A DNA stretch of 64,000 nt from Isoetes taiwanensis (taxonomy: Eukaryota > Streptophyta > Lycopodiopsida > Isoetales > Isoetaceae), in contig JAJEKV010000049.1 of NCBI GenBank assembly GCA_021234155.1, positions 3,813,487 through 3,877,486 of the forward strand, read 5' to 3'. Shown here one piece after another: positions 11,559 to 21,240 of this stretch. How positions within the stretch are numbered: the first letter of the stretch is position 1; each line of letters opens with the position of its first letter. A model generated the notes under the pieces. The model was not told the origin of the DNA and did not search any database. It saw nothing but the letters and a program-made list of their open reading frames with translations. A program made the translations under genes and the position numbers.

Positions 11559-11666
11559 ATGGCGTCTAGAGGATCTGGCCGCGGCCGAGGCGCTGGTAGA
11601 GGTGGGCGACAGCCCAAAGCACAAATCCCAAGCCTGGAGGTCTGGCGAACAAGCGTAAAGTTTTGA
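11559..11666 (+). CDS. Candidate first exon of the rightward element gene, RG-rich N-terminus
   Basis: ATG at 11559 opens MASRGSGRGRGAGRGGRQ, a basic Gly/Arg-rich N-terminus typical of nuclear or nucleic-acid-binding proteins, and runs 35 codons to a TGA at 11664. It may be spliced before the stop. The next coding-like pieces are at 12387-12605 and 12682-13208. Its placement as the first exon is inferred. Confidence 0.35.
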   Translation: MASRGSGRGRGAGRGGRQPKAQIPSLEVWRTSVKF

Positions 11667-12386
11667 TCCAACAAGCCTCGGGTAATTGATCCATTTTTGT
11701 TTTGTAATTGATTTACGTGTCCCTTTTATTGTTAGGTTTCTAGGATGTTTTTCAACCCGTGTATTTTCTCAGGTCGTGTGTCTCGTGTATTGTCTACCTT
11801 TCATATTGTTTCGTGTGTCATTTCTAACGCTTTTACTACCTTGTTTTTGTGTGTTTTTGTTATAATCTTCTCCTTTACTCCGATATGTTTAAAGTTGGAA
11901 CAATTCTCCATTTTGTATAATGTAGACCGTGTAAGTCTTTACTTCTGTATTCTCCAGTTCTTTTGACAAGTCTTTTTTGTAGCCTAGTATGTCTCTTATA
12001 AAAGAGAAGTGTCTCAGAGGTCCCCTCTTAAGAACGGCTTTCGGCCACGATTTATAATTATGAGTGGTTTTGGTTGTCTCTCGCTACTTTCCCCGTGTAC
12101 AATTTATGTTTTTGAAAGTAAAGGCGTCTATGAAAAACGCTTCCGGGTAGCGATTTCATTACTCACCACATGATTGTAACTTTTCGGGATCTTCTAAAAA
12201 TGTGAAAAGAAAAGCAAAGCTGCAAGCAGAGGTCCGGGGACATCCGCACGAAAAAAACCAAGAACGGATGAAGATGTATCGATTCAGATTTGGCTGCGTT
12301 GTAGACCATTGACGATACGACCGAAATAATGAAGGCTCGTGTAGAGCCTCCATGTCCGAAGAAGATCTACCGAGGGCTCGAATGGT

Positions 12387-12605
12387 ATGTGGAGATCTTC
12401 AAGACTAGCGGAAAGACAGCGGTCGATTTTCATGTCTAGAGTTAAGGAAACAGATCAAATGAAGAAACAAGGTATTTCGATCACATGCGAAGAACGGGGC
12501 CGATTCTTCTTGTTCGTATTACTTGAAGCGGTCAGAAAAATAAAAAGTATTGAAGAAGTTAAATTATTTGCAGTTGCTAGTTCCTTTAAAGAGACTCCGC
12601 CCTAA
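12387..12605 (+). CDS. Unrecognised exon-like frame
   Basis: A 72-codon frame contains ERGRFFLFVLLEAVRKI and EEVKLFAVASSF. I do not recognise it. Its position matches the segment with YGKYSTLTFLHVCK in the second system (36185-36480), but similarity is weak. Confidence 0.2.
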   Translation: MWRSSRLAERQRSIFMSRVKETDQMKKQGISITCEERGRFFLFVLLEAVRKIKSIEEVKLFAVASSFKETPP

Positions 12606-12697
12606 GAGCGGATGAGGCCCGCAGATAACCTCTTCAAATTTATCTGGTCGTGGTGATCTATTGACACCAAAAAAAAATATGTCAAGGTCTCTCAGCT

Positions 12698-13208
12698 GTG
12701 AGAAGAGCAATCAGTACAAGGCCGTCAGCTAGTCTGTACCTACAAGCTTTAAAGGAGAAGGAAGATGCAAGTTCTAGAGCCAGGGAAACACCAGACGTTC
12801 TAGGCATTACAGATATGACTAGTGATGATGACAAGGCGAGACAGTTAGAGGCCATGAGCAAACTCAAGAAATATCTTCGACAAGTATCCATGGGCCTTAG
12901 CTTCACGCGATCCTATCCATGTCGACATGGCTTTTCAGTCCACGAAGGCTATGTTTGTCAGCAGAAGATTTGACAAGCAGCACGCAATGGAAATAGTCGA
13001 CAGCATGATAGAAAACCCAGGACAGGTGCCAATGCCGGCAGATGTGGTGCCTTTTGATATGAAGACGAAGAAGGTGTTGATGTGGAATAAACTTGAAGAT
13101 TTAACTGGCAACCTCGATATTCACTTCATGATAATAGATGGCCAAAGATTCGAGGCCTTGAAGGTTTTGATCATCAAGCACAAAAACCGGAAATCGGTTA
13201 TTCTATAG
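12698..13208 (+). pseudogene. ParB-like domain exon of the rightward element gene
   Basis: Two overlapping frames (12698-12973, then 12927-13208) join into one segment. The second contains RRFDKQHAMEIVDSMIENPG, then PADVVPFD and HFMIIDGQRFEALKVL. This resembles the ParB/Srx-type N-terminal domain: an x-x-Leu/Ile helix followed by a 'position' strand, then a (G/D)GxHRxxA motif, here DGQRFEA. It lines up by eye with the ParB-like exon of the second system, which has RKIYADHLRNLKDRI, SNPN and LGGNHSFKARRQL. A frameshift near 12930 disrupts the reading. ParB-like domains bind DNA and some have nuclease or CTPase activity. No function has been shown here. Confidence 0.45.
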
Positions 13209-13349
13209 ATCAGATTCAAATCGTAAATTGCCGATTCCTCGGTGGCTCCACAACAAAGCAGCAGTAATTAGCCAAATCGCCATAAATGAATGACATGGGA
13301 AAGACATTCCTCTGCAAAAGGTATTTTATGTTCCACACATAGCGTTCCA

Positions 13350-13600
13350 AATCGCCAGCGGCGGCGTTTTTAATCACGTATTCACAAAGAAACGCCGGCG
13401 CGATTTCTTCATATGGCTCGCGATTTTCTAAAATCGTGATTAGCAAAACGCCACCGCGCTGGCTTGCTTTATGTTGTTATTTGTGTGACGGATTGACAAG
13501 AAACGGCGCCGGGCGAATTCTTCATCATGAAGAAATGGCGGCCAGCGGCGTTTCTTGTAAATACGTGATTAACTAAAACGCCACCTGGCGGCGTTTTATA
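13350..13600. repeat. Cluster of degenerate GC-rich palindromes between exons
   Basis: Several imperfect inverted motifs such as CGCCAGCGGCGGCG, CGCCGGCGCGATTTCTTC, CGGCGCCGGGCG and CGCCACCTGGCGGCG occur within 250 bp. They are set between the ParB-like exon (ends 13208) and the next coding segment (starts about 13671), so they probably lie in an intron. They resemble but do not equal the CGCGCCAGGCGCG palindrome found elsewhere in the element. Confidence 0.5.
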
Positions 13601-13670
13601 TTGTTATTTTCACGACTGTTTATTTTTTATCTAACGGCCCATATTTTGCAAAACCGTATGTGGGAGCGAT

Positions 13671-14315
13671 TTGCGCACGCCAGAACCAATGGATCGAATA
13701 TGGAAAACCAATGCCGACCCGGACAAAGGGCAATCTAAGAGTGCCGAATTCAAATTACTAGAAAGGACACTGTGCCAAACCATAATACAGGACAAGAACA
13801 AGGCCACTAGATCAAAGAAGAAAAAAGGGGATGCACAAGCTGGCACAGAAGAGCAAACGGTGCCAAAAGATGCCTGCAAGATTGTTTTTTCTTCTGACCA
13901 GGTATGGGAAAAGTGGAACGAATTTTGGGACGCCTATTCGGAAAAGAAGTTGCCAGATTCGTATGGCGGTTTCCCCCAAGATACGTCTATTTTTGATATA
14001 GGTATCACAGAAATGAGAAAGGCACAAGGATTGGATGATGCAGAATTAATCTCTGTTCTAGATAGTTGCATCAGAAAGGAAGTTATCTACAAGAAAACGT
14101 CTGCAGCAAAGCACTTGACATCTTTCGAAGATGCATGCGAATCGATAAAGAATATGAAAGTCCTGAAAAAAGCTGTTGGTGAAGAACTGCAAAGGCTCTC
14201 AGGAGACATGATGTTATCAGAGATAGGCTTAATGCAAAAGTACAACGTATCTAATGATGACATTAAGAAATATGTATTTTGGTCAAAAAGATTTTGTGAA
14301 GCGAAAAAAGGCTAA
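13671..14315 (+). CDS. Helical middle segment of the rightward element gene
   Basis: An open frame of 214 codons, rich in Lys and Glu, contains VWEKWNEFWDAYSEKKLPDS, GITEMRKAQGLDDAEL and LQRLSGDMMLSEIGLMQKY. I recognise no family. It sits between the ParB-like exon and methyltransferase-like pieces, as the segment with WDLQNEIFTMF and TVWREMQGFTDMDI does in the second system (37506-37734). That points to a shared linker region that may contact DNA. The frame is open, unlike its neighbours, but its true ends are probably splice sites. Confidence 0.4.
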   Translation: MRTPEPMDRIWKTNADPDKGQSKSAEFKLLERTLCQTIIQDKNKATRSKKKKGDAQAGTEEQTVPKDACKIVFSSDQVWEKWNEFWDAYSEKKLPDSYGGFPQDTSIFDIGITEMRKAQGLDDAELISVLDSCIRKEVIYKKTSAAKHLTSFEDACESIKNMKVLKKAVGEELQRLSGDMMLSEIGLMQKYNVSNDDIKKYVFWSKRFCEAKKG

Positions 14316-14446
14316 GAATGTGGCAACTCTTAAGGGGATTCACACGAAAGTAAGCGTCGACCTAAAAAAAGAAAAGTTGCTTTGGTGAAGAAGGCGGGCA
14401 GTGACGCTAGTCTCCTTTTTTCTATAAGGTGTCCACCGGGTTATAA

Positions 14447-15200
14447 GTGTGCCATGCCGAGGTAGGTGAAGGGCCAACCGACATCACTCTATTTGTTCTT
14501 GATAGCCGCGGGCACGAGATGGACTGGGATGATTCTGACACCTTCTTCAACACATGCGGTGGTTTGACGACCGAGATGCATTATACTATCGCGGATTGCC
14601 ACTCACTCCGACATTTCCTACGCATATGCACTAGCTGCCGCAAATGATGTCGAATGCATTAAAGTGATGAGGCAAGCAGCGGTGATGATAGATGAAAACA
14701 AAGATAGTGAGTTTAGTACCGAAAGTAAGATCTCACATGTGCTAGTCCTTATGATAGCCATTATGGATGATAAAGAATATGAAAGACTCAAGGGGAAACC
14801 GGAAGGTGAGAAGATTGCTTGGCGGTGCTATTGGCTAGATGAACCCCTATTGAAGAATGTTTTTATGTCGAATCCAATTGCGAAGACAAAGGGAAAGGGA
14901 CCGCAGATGTGGATGTGTGGACGGGACGAAGAGGAAGAGGAAGAGGAAGAAGAAAACTGGGTCGACCCTGTCCTTAATTCACCAATCAAGTATGAGCTAC
15001 TGACGGCGCATAAGGGGAGGCTGAATAAGTCTGGGTTTTCTTTGGCCCTTTCGAAGTTTTTCGATTGAAGCCTTCGCCCGCTAGAGTCTACGTGTTGGGA
15101 GTTTCATGTTGAGGTTATGTGGTGAGGGAAGCTCAAGCTAGCTAGGAAATGCCAAAGTGTGGTCTCTGATGGTCAAGCCAAGGACTTCCTCGATATTTTT
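14447..15200 (+). pseudogene. Degenerate DNA-methyltransferase-like region
   Basis: The evidence is weak but ordered. At 14490-14545 a frame reads ITLFVLDSRGHEMDWDD, which has the hydrophobic-strand, Asp, WDD layout of the (D/N)PPY region of N4/N6 amino-methyltransferases, with the PPY itself replaced. At 15135-15200 it reads KLKLARKCQSVVSDGQAKDF, which resembles the strand after motif I (xALKxGRxCVGxDxD). An acidic run (EEEEEEEEE) lies between them at 14926-14952. No intact PPY or FxGxGT motif is visible, so any catalytic activity is lost. The assignment leans on the much clearer methyltransferase at 38966-39150 in the sister region. Confidence 0.3.
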
Positions 15201-15622
15201 TTCGAGAAAGTGCTAGAGGTGGCACCTAGGGGTCCGCTAGGTAGTGCAAAAAATAAAGCTTCCAGCTCTAAGTCCAAATTTTACCCGCAGATCCGGGTCA
15301 GCAGAGGGGAAGAAATGAGAAAGCATATAGAGGGCATAAAGAAGAATATCGACAAGCAACAGCTTAACTATGCGGCCGAGAGCGTGCCTATCCTTCCAAT
15401 CACATTGGAAAATCCGACAGAAGTGGATGTAGGTAACGCAAACGAAGAAGACAAAATCCTAGATGATACAGTGGATTCGGAAAGCTCGAGTCAGGTTAGC
15501 ATAAAGAGTAATGAAGTATCAACCATAGTTCAAACACTAAGTGATGTGGTCGCCACTTCGGCAGTAATCAAGACACCGGAGAGTAAGCTCATCATTGCGG
15601 ATGTTGAACAGGAACCAGAAAG
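15159..15622 (+). CDS. Charged linker exon before the FCP1-like domain
   Basis: The open frame begins within the methyltransferase-like end and continues as a Ser/Glu/Val-rich low-complexity linker (for example SESSSQVSIKSNEVS) to EQEPER at 15622. A GTATGT donor follows at 15623. Joining to the acceptor TTACAG at 15797 continues the frame in phase into PNPVSSKILVFDLNGVLC. This makes the FCP1-like domain the C-terminal part of the same gene. Confidence 0.4.
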
Positions 15623-15797
15623 GTATGTTATTCAAACAGAAATGAAAATCGCGCCAGGCGCGATTTCAATTCTTCAAACAGAATTGAAAATCGCGCCAGG
15701 CGCGATTTCAATTATTCCAACAGAATTGAAAATCGCGCCAAGCGCGATTTCAATTTTCTTTTTCCTTGTCTCACAAGTGTGTGCTTTATTATTACAG
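15623..15797 (+). other. Intron containing three CGCGCCAGGCGCG palindromes
   Basis: It is bounded by GTATGT (15623) and TTATTACAG (ends 15797), with phase-compatible flanking exons. It contains palindromes at 15643-15668, 15683-15712 and 15725-15754. Each is TGAAAATCGCGCC followed by its inverse, with arms up to 15 bp. Although the frame stays open through the intron, the repeat content and good splice signals favour an intron. Confidence 0.55.
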
Positions 15798-16374
15798 ACC
15801 TAATCCAGTTTCCTCCAAAATTCTGGTGTTCGATTTGAATGGAGTGCTCTGCAAAACGTTACCTAAAGCACAATTTCCTTTATCTGAAGGAGATGTTAGA
15901 CCAAGCTTTCTTTTTATTTCGTTGTGCAATTTGGTCGTCGATGGAGAATAGAAATATACGGTGAAGTTTTGAGAGTAGTTCCCGAAGTTACATAGAGATT
16001 GGGCATCCTGTTTGGGATCGAGCAAATGTAAGTCATTCAATAACCCAAAGGATCCTACAGGTAAAAAAAATATTTGTGAAATGCTTGGCGACATGATGGA
16101 TGACTTGGGCGTTCAGGAGAAGGAAGACATCATTATAGTTGATGATGACGCCTTGAAGTGTTGCTTCAATCAGTCACAGTCACTAAATCCACCATCCTAT
16201 CATCCTGAGGATTTTGACAAAGATGACTTCCTGCTTCGTTTTGTCAGTATCTTGCACGAAATAGCTACAGGAAAAACGGTCGAAGAGATACAAACACTAT
16301 ACCCGCAACTTAATCGGACAGGGGAAATTGACAGGGACCTAGAGAAGATCGTTCTAGAAAGGGAACTTTTTTGA
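15798..16374 (+). pseudogene. FCP1-like (NLI-interacting-factor type) phosphatase domain
   Basis: The frame opens PNPVSSKILVFDLNGVLCKT, the plant-type HAD/FCP1 motif in which the usual DxDxT reads DLNGV. After a decayed middle (two frames give WSSMENRN and PVWDRAN, matching the WSS and WDxxxC motifs), the second half reads IIIVDDDALKCCFNQ, PPSYHPEDFDKDDFLLRF and HEIATGKTVEEI. This matches the conserved DD, YxP and DxFL end of the domain. FCP1-like enzymes dephosphorylate Ser in proteins such as the RNA polymerase II tail. Frameshifts near 15915 and 16020 and a TAG at 15949 mean the copy here is probably inactive. It appears to be fused in frame to the ParB/methyltransferase-like gene. Confidence 0.55.
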
Positions 16375-17228
16375 TATATATATATATGTATACAGGAAAT
16401 ACACTTTCCAAAAAGTTTTGAATATGAAATATACTTTACACCAACCTCTTTCGAATATATATTGTGTTCTTATATCAGCATTATTGGTTCTGTGTACGTA
16501 TTGTTCTTTTATATTACGTGTATGGTTTGCTATACTTGCAATAATTTGTATGTATATACCGTCAATAATTTAGGTGTCTATAAATACGTATGCATGAAAT
16601 TGGCAAACCATCGGCCGGCTTCATATACGCTTGTTATTATGGCACATTCTATTACGCCGGATGAACCACGCAGACCTCTGCGGTGCCGCGAGCTAGAAAT
16701 AGAACCGTGGACTGGCTTGATGTCGTTGCTATGAATCCCGTCCGCTTCTATCCTGATCCCTTTGATGTTGTAATCCATCTTATATGGAATCCAGAGCATG
16801 GTTTGTTCATGATCGAAAGGATCTCAGCACCGCCTGCAGCGCCTGTCGACGATGATTCGGATTAGTTTTTAAAGTTTATGTTCCACTATAATACGTTATT
16901 TATGGGAATAAAATCGCGCCACGCGCGATTTGACCCTTCAAAATCTCTGTTCTGTAGCAACTTGCTTGCTGTTATTTATTCGTAAAACACTACAATTTCA
17001 ATGTTTAGATTTCGTTGTCGTCGGTGATTGTACGAATTAATAAGCAATTTCCTACTTTTTATATTGCCAACATTCTTTCATAATATGGGTCATTTGGACC
17101 GAATATTTGGATGCCCTTGCATTTCAACATAAAATGCATCTTCCTAGCCCGAAAATGAACTCAGTGCAAAAGTGTGGTTAATTCAATATAATGGTCAATA
17201 AATAGCTTATACGGCGCGATTTTGGAAT
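16375..17228. other. 3' region of the TIR element, no gene
   Basis: Contains a short (TA)n run at 16375-16390, one intact palindrome at 16911-16931 (AAATCGCGCCACGCGCGATTT with a one-base centre change) and a half-site at 17212-17224. The short frames at 16462-16865 carry no motif. Confidence 0.5.
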
Positions 17229-17279
17229 AGACATAATCCCAATTTAATTGAATGATGGTTGTATCCACTTTAGTTGCCA
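17229..17279 (-). repeat. Right terminal inverted repeat
   Basis: Reverse complement of 5139-5192, with a perfect 32-bp core at 17229-17260 and the end AGTTGCCA. It defines the right boundary of the element. Confidence 0.8.
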
Positions 17280-17850
17280 GCATATTTTCTCTATCAATGC
17301 TCATATTCTTCATTCTAAAAGGAGGTCCATAACATCTGACTTTTCTTGAACTACAGAGGTGGCAATCACCTGATGTGATGCGCAGTCTTGATAGTGCATT
17401 ATTACAAGCGACAACAGCTCTTGAGAATTATTTGAGCAGTCTGCTAAAATCAATGTTATCTGCCATGGTAAGAATTTATCTGGAAGTCATTCATCTTCTT
17501 TATTCTACAAGAAGAATTATCTAGAACATCTAGCTTTTCTTGAACTACAGGAATTTGATAGACACAATTATGGTTTCTGTTATATACTGTATCAACTCAA
17601 ACATGGTTAGCGCCAAATGACATGATCATATTCACAACTGTGTATGTTCTCCTCGAAAAAGGCAACACAAGTAAAAATAGAAGCTGCCCCCTTTTCTTAA
17701 AACATGCAATTCAATACAGGGTAGGAACAGAATTGAACTCCATACCTGAAAAACATTGATGAAGAGCCCCGAGAAGAAGAACAGGATGTGTTTTAGCTCT
17801 CTCTTCTTTGAGTAGATCTTTTCTAAGTGTCTTTTATGGTGTTGTTTTTA
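17280..17850. other. No gene recognised
   Basis: Host-side flank of the TIR element. A short phrase, TTTTCTTGAACTACAG, occurs twice (about 17340 and 17535), suggesting a small duplication. No coding motif seen. Confidence 0.4.
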
Positions 17851-18040
17851 TGATGGGGCAGTTTTCAATGGTCAATAATCTTGGGGGGGCCATCATTGCA
17901 GGCTATGCTCAATGCAGAGACTTCAAGCTTGCAGCGCAATGCCTTAAGGACATGCACAAAGCACTTATTTTGCTGCTGTCTTACATTATATTGAAAGCAT
18001 GCTCTTCCCTTTCAGCCTCTTTTATCCTGCTTGTAGTACC
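17850..18040 (+). pseudogene. PPR repeat fragment
   Basis: The frame reads GGAIIAGYAQCRDFKLAAQ, then CLKDMHKA and later ILKACSSLS. This is the pattern of a plant PPR repeat (xxAMIAGYxxxGxxxxAxxxxxxM, then SILKACSxL). The intervening residues are degenerate and the frame breaks at both ends. Only one to two repeats remain. Confidence 0.5.
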
Positions 18041-18120
18041 TTACTATTTACACATGATACTGTGCACAAGATTTCAAACCTTGACTACCAAGTTATGAAT
18101 GGAAGTCCTTCCAATTCTTC

Positions 18121-19447
18121 AAATTTTTTTTTTTTTTGAAGGACGACAAACTTTATTGAAACTCCAAGCCAAAAGCAAAATACAAATGCAGAGGCGGGAA
18201 TAAAGTCTCGGAGGATAATCATGATCCACCGAGTAGAACCACCAGCCTATGCATAAGACAACACACTCAAATAGGACTCAAATATCAACTGTCGCTTGGC
18301 AGGAGCAAGCAAGAGCAATGGTAAGCCTTAACAATTCTAGCTTGTGCGTCCTGGAGGACAACTGCAGGAGGAATATCCAAACCACGAAAGATAGAGGCGG
18401 TCTTAAGGCTTCGGATGGACCACAAAAACCATCGATGCTAAATGAAATGCTTGGCTCGCAGCTTATTCCAAGTAACCTGGGATAGACAGCCAGAAGCACT
18501 TTGTCGACTTGTCAATGTCACATGAAAAGAGAAAGCGACCAAGACCAAAGCAGCCGGAGATGGACACATAAAAGAAACAATGCTCAATGGTCTCATCCCT
18601 TTGTTTGCACAAGGCGAGTCGCGACACTCGAGGATCAAATTTGTGGACAAGCACGTTCACACGAGGGCATCCGTGAAGAATCGCCACCAAAGCACGACCA
18701 CCTTAGGATGGAGTAGTTTATCCCAAGCCCAAGTCCACATCGTCTCCAATTAGGAGGTGAAAGTCGAAGGGACCACCTAGTGGATGGCGGAAGGATATCA
18801 CTATTGACAAGCAGCCTATACATAGAATTCACAAGCCTATGCTCATGAATACTCTGGTGAGAAACCCACATGCACCCTTCAATAGCCTCTGGAGCAACCA
18901 ATGGCAGAGTACTAGCAACCTTTTGCCAAATAGGTCTGTCCCATCGAGACAATGAGAATTTTGTTTGAAAGATTTGCCATGTCGCTAACTGGCCAGAATC
19001 ATACCATGCCGCAACTGTCAAGATTCCTGCTAACCTCCAGCGCCGTTGAGTTAATGGATGAACCGAGGCACAAAGTGGAAGGTTATTTTCCACAGGTATC
19101 CACCAACAAGGGGCGCTCAACTGATGACATGCAACAAGATCAATCCGAAATAGGGTCCGTATTGTCTCCCATGACTCCAGCAAGCCTTTCCAAAAAGGAG
19201 AGGCATTAGGAAAAGGGCATAGCTGATAAAAGAGACTCCAAGGAAGAAGCGGTTTTAATGAAGCTTTCCCAAAAGGAACACAATGTGCAAGTGACTTCCA
19301 ATCCTTCAATGCCAAATTATGAATGGAAGTATCCGTGATTTTATGATGCATTTGATGCAAATTAACACCTTCATGCTTCCACTTCTTACATGATGAGTAT
19401 GCTTCATGTTTAAGAGATGCCAATATGGAACAAGAAGTATGTTCCAT
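18121..19447 (-). mobile_element. 5'-truncated LINE (non-LTR retrotransposon), C-terminal RT end
   Basis: On the minus strand the frame from 19447 runs 270 codons (NLALKDWKSLAHCVPFG, RRWRLAGILTVAAWYDSG and WQKVASTLPLVAPEA). It continues, with frame changes, into NVLVHKFDPRVSRLALCKQR then DETIEHCFF (about 18690-18560). The last part is the zf-RVT zinc-binding module typical of the C-terminus of plant LINE reverse transcriptases. The T-run at 18125-18139 is the A-tail in this orientation. The catalytic RT and endonuclease are absent, as expected for 5' truncation. I found no convincing target duplication; a TTATGAATGGAAGT phrase occurs on both sides (18094 and 19318), but the coding match extends past the right copy. 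Confidence 0.6.
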
Positions 19448-20880
19448 TTATGCTGGGAAATGAAGTAGCAATACATGAGATGTTTGTACTTGGGTCCCAT
19501 AGGCCAGTTGGTCTCCGTGGACGATAAAATCATATTCTATTCTATTCTATTCTAATTCGTCCTATCTCTTATATACTTGGAACTACGACTTCCACCTCAG
19601 TGGAGCAGATGTAAATCCGCCCATAAAAGGCCAAAATCCGACTCTAATCAGAGCCTCCCATGCTGAGATTGATCTACTAAGCTATCTTGGTTCATGGCAG
19701 GTCTATCAGACCTGTTGCATTCAATTTTGGCCAAGAGTTTTCTCATTGGTCCATTACCAACCACTAAGGGCATGCCACATAAGCACATTAAAACATTAAT
19801 ATATGGTTAATTTACCTTGAAATACACTCAATTCAATGGTTTCGATGATATGATATAATCTCATGACACTCAGCATGGAATACAAATTTCAAGATAACAT
19901 TAATTTTCTATGAACGTAGCCTACAAATGCTACTCATTTTTCAAATTTCATGTGATTTCATAAAAAATTGATGCATCAATGAGCAAATCATAATTTCAAT
20001 CCTTGAGAGACCCAGTCAGGTCCCTAAGGAAATTCTAAAAAACAGACATCCAGGAACCATTTCATATCCATGATATTTGAAATAGAATAAGAATGTGAAG
20101 GTACTATTATTTTTCAATAGAAATATATACTAAGTACTACACGTCTTGCTAAATGGATTTCATTTTTTCAAAAAATGGAGTACTACTATGAATTTTCAAA
20201 ATTTTGACCCTCGGGGGACCTAACTGGGTCCATAAAGAACTTCTGAACTTCAAACTTTTAGGAATTATTTCTCGAAAATTCTACCATAGATTTTCCTAAT
20301 TCTTCTTGCGATAGATTTCTCATATCATGATTTACAAGATGGAAGAATTAGAATTCCTAGGAAAAATCATTTTTGCAAAATAATGTGAGAAATGTTAAAG
20401 ACTTTGAGAATAAACTTGACCCCTTTGCATTCGGCTCCACATTATGTTTGGTAATAGAAGCTTTCTATATTTTTCATAAATTTTTTCTTTTATGTACACT
20501 CATGGAGGACAACATATTGTGAGTATGTAGACAAATTCTTTATCTCGGAGCTATAATAGAATTTCAAAAAAAGTGTACGAATGAACCCATTTGGGTTCAT
20601 CAAGGGACAACTCTAGTATTAAAGGATGCCTACATGTTAATTATTATGTGACTTACCAATGTCTATGTGTGAGTTACCCTACCATTTTTAACCACCTTTT
20701 AGTTTTGGAGGCCACCAACACCTTAGAATGTCTTCATTGAGTCTCCATTAATATTTAACACGACAACAGAGATCTACCTGATTGGCCAACATGCCTTTTC
20801 AGCCCGTACGATGACGTGCTATTCAGTTACCATAGGGTTCCCCTTATGCATCTTTGTGAGGTACAAAAAAGAAATTAACT
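19448..20880. other. No gene recognised; (TATTC)n microsatellite
   Basis: Contains a TATTC short tandem repeat at 19531-19553. The rest is AT-rich without coding signal. Confidence 0.4.
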
Positions 20881-20884
20881 TAAG

Positions 20885-21240
20885 ACAAAGAAAACCCCAT
20901 TGCGATGACGGCCTACTGTTCAAGCTAATTAGTAAGGAGCAACCCCCATCCAGGCCCAAAACCCATTGACTATCATCGGATGCACAAAAAAAAGAAAGAA
21001 AAAAAAGAGAGGAAGGGGAGGATAATGAAAAGAATATCATCGCGGTGACAGCCTAGTGATAAAGCCCTTGGTAATGGGCAATCCCCACTCAGGCTCAAAA
21101 CCCACTGGCTCTCATTGAATGCACACAACAGAAAAAGAACCAAAAAAAAAAAAGTCCATTGCGGTGACATCCTAGTGGTAAAGCCATTGGTAATAGGCGA
21201 TCCCCACCCAGGCCCAAGACCTATTGACTATAAAGGACGG
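20885..21240 (+). repeat. Three tandem tRNA-derived SINE-like units
   Basis: Three related units begin near 20895, 21035 and 21155. Each has a TGCGGTGACxxCCTAGTGGTAA head, which resembles a polymerase III A box, followed by GGCGATCCCCACCCAGGCC and CCCATTGACTAT, with an A-rich tail. Successive copies are separated by A-rich runs, as in tailed SINEs inserted into one another's tails. A related unit on the minus strand at 32125-32240 keeps a clearer B-box-like GGTTCAAAACCC. The family identity is inferred. Confidence 0.4.

Larger units (their letters stand above)
5139..17279. mobile_element. 12.1-kb TIR-bounded element with DUF7869-type gene and ParB/methyltransferase-like gene
   Basis: The boundaries are terminal inverted repeats beginning TGGCAACT at 5139 and ending AGTTGCCA at 17279. 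The repeats share a perfect 32-bp core (5160-5191 against the complement of 17229-17260). Inside, a decayed transposase-like gene runs leftward (5404-8394) and a multi-exon gene runs rightward (about 11559-16377). A repeat-rich intergenic stretch with a 50-bp perfect palindrome separates them. No clean target duplication is visible. The nine bases outside the ends (5130-5138 and 17280-17288) match at six positions, which could be an eroded 9-bp duplication. That this is one mobile unit is inferred from the matching ends and the similar plan of the 32.6-39.4 kb region. Confidence 0.7.

Noticed and set aside
18094-19331. TTATGAATGGAAGT on both sides of the LINE as its target duplication
   Set aside because: LINE-like coding sequence continues past the right copy, and about 17 bp separate the left copy from the poly-T tail.
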